NCBI GenBank assembly: GCA_947477745.1
Contig: CANJUF010000015.1
Span: forward strand, 1 to 64,000
Length of the DNA stretch: 64,000 bases
Origin: Sphingomonadaceae bacterium
Lineage (GTDB): Bacteria; Pseudomonadota; Alphaproteobacteria; Sphingomonadales; Sphingomonadaceae
Direction of reading: 5' to 3'
Shown here in pieces: positions 60,853 through 64,000 of this stretch. A program made the translations under genes and the position numbers. Numbering within the stretch: position 1 is the first letter of the stretch; each line of letters opens with the position of its first letter. The notes beneath the pieces were generated by a model, which saw nothing but the letters and a program-made list of their open reading frames with translations, ran no database searches and had not been told where the DNA came from.

Positions 60853-62514
60853 CTAGCGGCGGCGCAAGAGCTGCGCCGTCATTTCGCGCACCAGCCCGCG
60901 CTTGAGCCGCTTGCCGGCATCGTCGGGGCCGCTCCACCACCAGCCGTCGTCCGCCATCGCGCGCGCAGCAGCGACGAAGCGGCTGGAAACTTCGGCAAAG
61001 TCGGCGTCGGAAAAGGCGAAGTTGAAGATCAGCCTGCCGGTGCCGACCCAGCTCAGCGCCAGCCCCTCGGCACGCAGGTAATATTGGAGCATCCAGTGAT
61101 AGCGCGACGCCTGCGTGTAGTTCACGGTCCAGATCGTGCCGAGATTGGCGACACGCACAGGCAGGTGCTCGCTCTGCAGCTTGCGGTTGAGCATGTCGGC
61201 GCGCGCGTTCCAGCGTTCGTCGAGGCCATTGTAGAGCGCCCGCGCACCCGGAGTCTCCATGTGCCGCAAAAAGGCGTCCATCGCGCCTATGACATGCGGA
61301 TGCGAGTTGAACGTGCCGCGCGCAAAACAGATGTCGGCGGGGCGATCGTCGCGGTAGCGCTTCATCAGGTCGGCACGGCCGCACAGCACACCGACCGGCA
61401 GCCCGCCGCCCAGCGTCTTGCCGTAAGTCACCATGTCGGGCGCAATGCCGAAGTATTCGCAGGCGCCCTTCGGCGCGAGCCTGAATCCGGTGAACACTTC
61501 ATCGACGATCAGTACGATCCCAGCCTTGCGGCAGGTTACAGCAAGTCGCCTCAACCAGTCGGAATAAGCCTGTCGGTCGACGACCACTCCGCTGCGGCCT
61601 GCAACAAGCGTCGAATCGCCCGGCGCGTTCTGGTTGGGGTGCAGCGCCTGGAGCGGATTGACGAGGACGCAGGCGATGTTCTTTCGCGTCGCCAGCACCT
61701 TGAGCGAGCGTTCGCTCATGTCGGCAAGCGTATAGGTGTGATCGGCAGGCAGCGGGTTGCCGATGCCCGGCTGAACGTCGCCCCACCAGCCGTGATAGGC
61801 CCCGGCAAAACGCACCAGATGGCTGCGCCCGGTGTGGTATCGCGCCAGCCGCACCGCCTGCATCACGGCTTCGGTGCCCGACATGTGAAACGAAACTTCG
61901 TCGAGCCCGGAGATCGTCCGCAGCCGCCAGACATTGTCGGCCACCACCGGATGCAGGCCGGCAAGCGTCGGGCCGAGATCGGCGACGGTTTGCGCGCCCT
62001 CCTGGATCAGCTGCTTGTAGCGATCGGTGCCGAGCAGGTTGACGCCGTAGGAGCCGGTCAGGTCGAAAAAGGCGTTGTCGTCGCAGTCGAAGATCGAGAC
62101 GCCTTGCGAAGCGGTGTAGAAGTTCGTCGCGGGAAGGCTTTCGCGCACAATGCGGCTGAACTGGAACGGCACACGGTAAGCGCCGGTGAAGCGCACATCG
62201 GACAGCGCCGAGGCCACGTCCTTGGTGAGCCGGGCCGTTTTGCCATAGCGTTCGCTGTAAAGCGCGGCGAGACGCGTAAACGCGGCCTCGCGCTGGCCGG
62301 CCACGCTCTCGGGCGGATCGTCGGCACGATAGAAGGCATGGTGATCGAATTCATAGGCCGGGGTGAGCCGGGCGAGCCGCTTCGCAAGCCTCGAGTGGCC
62401 CGCGAGCGAGCGGTGCTTGGCGCGCGAAAGGCGAAAGCGCGCAATCACTTTGGGCGCCAGTGTAGCGGCAACGATTGTGCCGGCAGCGACACCGGCGAGA
62501 ACGGGAATGTCCAT
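60853..62514 (-). CDS. Membrane-anchored class III aminotransferase (GSAM-like)
   Basis: A 553-residue PLP enzyme. Residues 3-25 form a transmembrane helix (IPVLAGVAAGTIVAATLAPKVIARF), and about 100 extra residues precede the aminotransferase core. The core has VSFHMSGTEAVMQAVRLARYHTGR, FAGAYHGWWGD, LIVDEVFTGFRLAPKG and the PLP lysine in MVTYGKTLGGGLPVGV, as in glutamate-1-semialdehyde aminomutases. The membrane anchor and the location between lipid genes suggest a lipid or lipid-linked amino donor/acceptor substrate rather than haem synthesis. ATG 62514 is preferred to an earlier start at 62535. Confidence 0.82.
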   Translation of the reverse strand: MDIPVLAGVAAGTIVAATLAPKVIARFRLSRAKHRSLAGHSRLAKRLARLTPAYEFDHHAFYRADDPPESVAGQREAAFTRLAALYSERYGKTARLTKDVASALSDVRFTGAYRVPFQFSRIVRESLPATNFYTASQGVSIFDCDDNAFFDLTGSYGVNLLGTDRYKQLIQEGAQTVADLGPTLAGLHPVVADNVWRLRTISGLDEVSFHMSGTEAVMQAVRLARYHTGRSHLVRFAGAYHGWWGDVQPGIGNPLPADHTYTLADMSERSLKVLATRKNIACVLVNPLQALHPNQNAPGDSTLVAGRSGVVVDRQAYSDWLRRLAVTCRKAGIVLIVDEVFTGFRLAPKGACEYFGIAPDMVTYGKTLGGGLPVGVLCGRADLMKRYRDDRPADICFARGTFNSHPHVIGAMDAFLRHMETPGARALYNGLDERWNARADMLNRKLQSEHLPVRVANLGTIWTVNYTQASRYHWMLQYYLRAEGLALSWVGTGRLIFNFAFSDADFAEVSSRFVAAARAMADDGWWWSGPDDAGKRLKRGLVREMTAQLLRRR

Positions 62515-62549
62515 AGCTTCAGCCTGCGGCGGCAAACATGGGGCGCGTC

Positions 62550-63413
62550 ATGAGCCGCAGAAGCGCCCTGCTGCGGATATTCCAGCACGAGGACATCAAT
62601 TTCCTGCTCACCAACCGGATACCGCGGCTGGCCCTTACGCGCTTCATGGGATGGTTCAGCAAGCTCGAGGATCCTCTCATCCGGCGGGTCTCGATTTTCT
62701 TATGGCGCTCGTTTTGTGACGTTGATTTGACAGATTCCGCAGTTGACGAATTTCGCAGCCTGCACGCGGCCTTCATCCGCAGGCTGAAGCCCGGCGCACG
62801 GTCCGTGGACCCAAATCCGGTGGTTCTGACATCGCCGAGCGACGCCGTTGTTGGCGCCTTCGGACGGATCGACGAGGGTCAGGCGCTTCAGATCAAAGGC
62901 TTTGCCTATGCCATTGCCGACCTGCTCGGCAGCGAGGCTGATGCCGAAGCGTTCCATGACGGCTGGTTCGTGACCTTGCGCTTGACGGCAGGCATGTATC
63001 ACCGCTTCCACGCGCCGCACGATCTGACTGTCGAGCAAGTTCGCTACATTTCCGGCGACACCTGGAACGTCAATCCGATTGCGCTGAAGCGCATCGAGCG
63101 CCTGTTCTGCAAGAACGAGCGCGCGCCGCTCACCGTGCGGCTAGATGCCAACGGCGATCGGATCGTGCTGGTTCCGGTGGCCGCCGTGCTGGTGGCGAGT
63201 ATCCGTATGCCCTTCCTCGATGCCGAAAACAGCGTGCGGCTGGGCGGACCGCGCGTAGCGCTCTGCAATGCGAAGTTTGCGAAAGGCGAGGAGATGGGCT
63301 GGTTCGAGCACGGATCGACCATCGTCGTGCTCGCCCCGGCGCGGTGGCAGCCCTGTCCGGGCCTGACTGAAGGCACGCCTATCCGCATGGGCGAACCGCT
63401 ATTGCGAGCCTGA
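62550..63413 (+). CDS. psd: Phosphatidylserine decarboxylase
   Basis: A 287-residue pyruvoyl enzyme converting phosphatidylserine to phosphatidylethanolamine. The N-terminal INFLLTNRIPRLALTRFMGWFSKLE, SPSDAVVGAFGRI, LRLTAGMYHRFHAPHD (catalytic His region) and NVNPIALKRIERLFCKNERAPL are family motifs. The self-cleavage site is EHGSTIVVL, with His in place of the more usual Leu of LGST; the Ser that becomes the pyruvoyl group is kept. ATG 62550 is used; ATG 62538 is possible. It is divergent from the aminotransferase with only about 35 bases between starts. Confidence 0.9.
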   Translation: MSRRSALLRIFQHEDINFLLTNRIPRLALTRFMGWFSKLEDPLIRRVSIFLWRSFCDVDLTDSAVDEFRSLHAAFIRRLKPGARSVDPNPVVLTSPSDAVVGAFGRIDEGQALQIKGFAYAIADLLGSEADAEAFHDGWFVTLRLTAGMYHRFHAPHDLTVEQVRYISGDTWNVNPIALKRIERLFCKNERAPLTVRLDANGDRIVLVPVAAVLVASIRMPFLDAENSVRLGGPRVALCNAKFAKGEEMGWFEHGSTIVVLAPARWQPCPGLTEGTPIRMGEPLLRA

Positions 63414-63423
63414 AGGATCAGAC

Positions 63424-64000
63424 TCAGCCAAAGCTGACAACGCCTTCCTGCCGCACAAGTGGCAAGCGCTTGACCACCGACGTGAAATAATCGCGGGAGA
63501 GCACGGTGCTCACGGCGATGTATTCCACCTCGCCGTGGCCGCGCTCAAGGCTGACCCGAACGTATCCCTGGTGCAGGTTGTCGGTCCACACGACCTCGTC
63601 GATATGGTCGGCGAGCGCCCTGTCGACCATGGCTGCGTCCTTGGGGCTGTACCCTCGCTCCACAAAATCGCCGGGTGATGTTATGCCTGCCGTGCCTAAT
63701 TCCACGCCAGCGGGCCTTCCCGCCTGGTCGATGAGGCTATTGGCCCAGAAGCTGTGGCTGTCGCCGGTGAGGAAGATCAGGTCGCCCGCACCCGCCTTGC
63801 GGCTGAGCTTGTAGAGCTCTTCGCGCGCCCAGGGATATCCGTCCCAGGTATCGGTGTAGAACGGCAGGCCCCACTTGCCTTTCCACGCCAGGTCCGCACC
63901 GGGATGGCTTTCGAGCGTCTTGGCGACATCGACCTTGCCATCGGCGCCGGTGACGATCGTTGGCTCGGCCAGCACGCCGCGTGCGACCAGATCGGGGATC
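63424..64000 (-). CDS. phoD: PhoD-family alkaline phosphatase, C-terminal part (cut by window edge)
   Basis: At least 192 C-terminal residues; the frame remains open to the right edge (IPDLVARGVLAEPT). It contains DTWDGYPWAREELYKL and LIFLTGDSHSFWANSL, the calcium/iron-binding GDxH motif of PhoD phosphodiesterase/monoesterases, then VELGTAGITSPG and GYVRVSLERG. PhoD enzymes are exported by Tat and release phosphate from esters under phosphate limitation. It converges on psd with a 10-base gap. Confidence 0.88.
   Translation of the reverse strand, partial: IPDLVARGVLAEPTIVTGADGKVDVAKTLESHPGADLAWKGKWGLPFYTDTWDGYPWAREELYKLSRKAGAGDLIFLTGDSHSFWANSLIDQAGRPAGVELGTAGITSPGDFVERGYSPKDAAMVDRALADHIDEVVWTDNLHQGYVRVSLERGHGEVEYIAVSTVLSRDYFTSVVKRLPLVRQEGVVSFG

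Noticed and set aside
60817..62553. 578-codon plus-strand open frame opposite the aminotransferase
   Set aside because: Composition is typical of an antisense shadow (rich in Arg, His, Gly, Val) and the minus strand encodes an intact class III aminotransferase.

Overview
The window is chromosomal DNA from an alphaproteobacterium, most likely order Sphingomonadales and close to Erythrobacteraceae or Novosphingobium. This is judged from the high GC content, the gene order dusB-ntrBC-ntrYX-hfq-hflX, an Hfq made of two fused Sm domains, a fused IspDF, a PDH E1-beta carrying its own lipoyl domain, and many sphingomonad-type envelope proteins. No plasmid, phage or complete mobile element is visible.

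1-860: edge of an accessory region. A GT2 glycosyltransferase start overlaps the remnant of an IS1380-type transposase, followed by about 465 non-coding bases and tRNA-Ser(UGA). 961-9019: cell-wall genes (mltB-like, rlpA-like, dacA) run into tmk-holB-metG-tatD-MBL hydrolase and a small membrane protein. 9086-11773: mazG converges on hflX and tandem-domain hfq. 11924-19167: ntrX, ntrY, ntrC, ntrB and dusB on the minus strand. 19239-24814: ispDF, a small exported protein, pncC/cinA, ratA and lipA, then a bicarbonate cassette sbtA-sbtB-carbonic anhydrase. 24891-32620: housekeeping and small genes (TPR protein, gyrA, DUF952, VOC, trmFO, EF-hand, squalene/phytoene-synthase-like). 32907-34975: a TadG-like protein and a very odd TadE-like protein with a Ser/Thr/Gly repeat tail. 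34972-40355: pdhB, pdhA, ftsB, a TauD-type dioxygenase with a lipocalin-like partner, an SDR and tRNA-Arg(CCU). 40356-41076: a decayed intergenic stretch with the tail of a rarD gene.

41077-64000 is the most interesting part and reads as a phosphate-starvation island. It holds a Tat-exported PhoX phosphatase, a compact chromosomal type IV secretion operon (virB1-2-3-4-6-9-10-11, without virB5, virB7, virB8 or virD4), a lipoprotein/TonB-dependent receptor pair, a PhoB-like regulator with a degenerate receiver, the lipid-remodelling genes plcP-agt-pmtA, a DUF962/Mpo1-like membrane protein, a membrane-anchored class III aminotransferase, a phosphatidylserine decarboxylase and a PhoD phosphatase. 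By eye I find Pho-box-like 11-bp direct repeats in the correct orientation in front of phoX, virB1, the lipoprotein gene, the PhoB-like regulator and plcP. The inference is that the type IV secretion system belongs to the phosphate regulon and serves phosphorus acquisition rather than conjugation. This rests on motif reading and gene context only.
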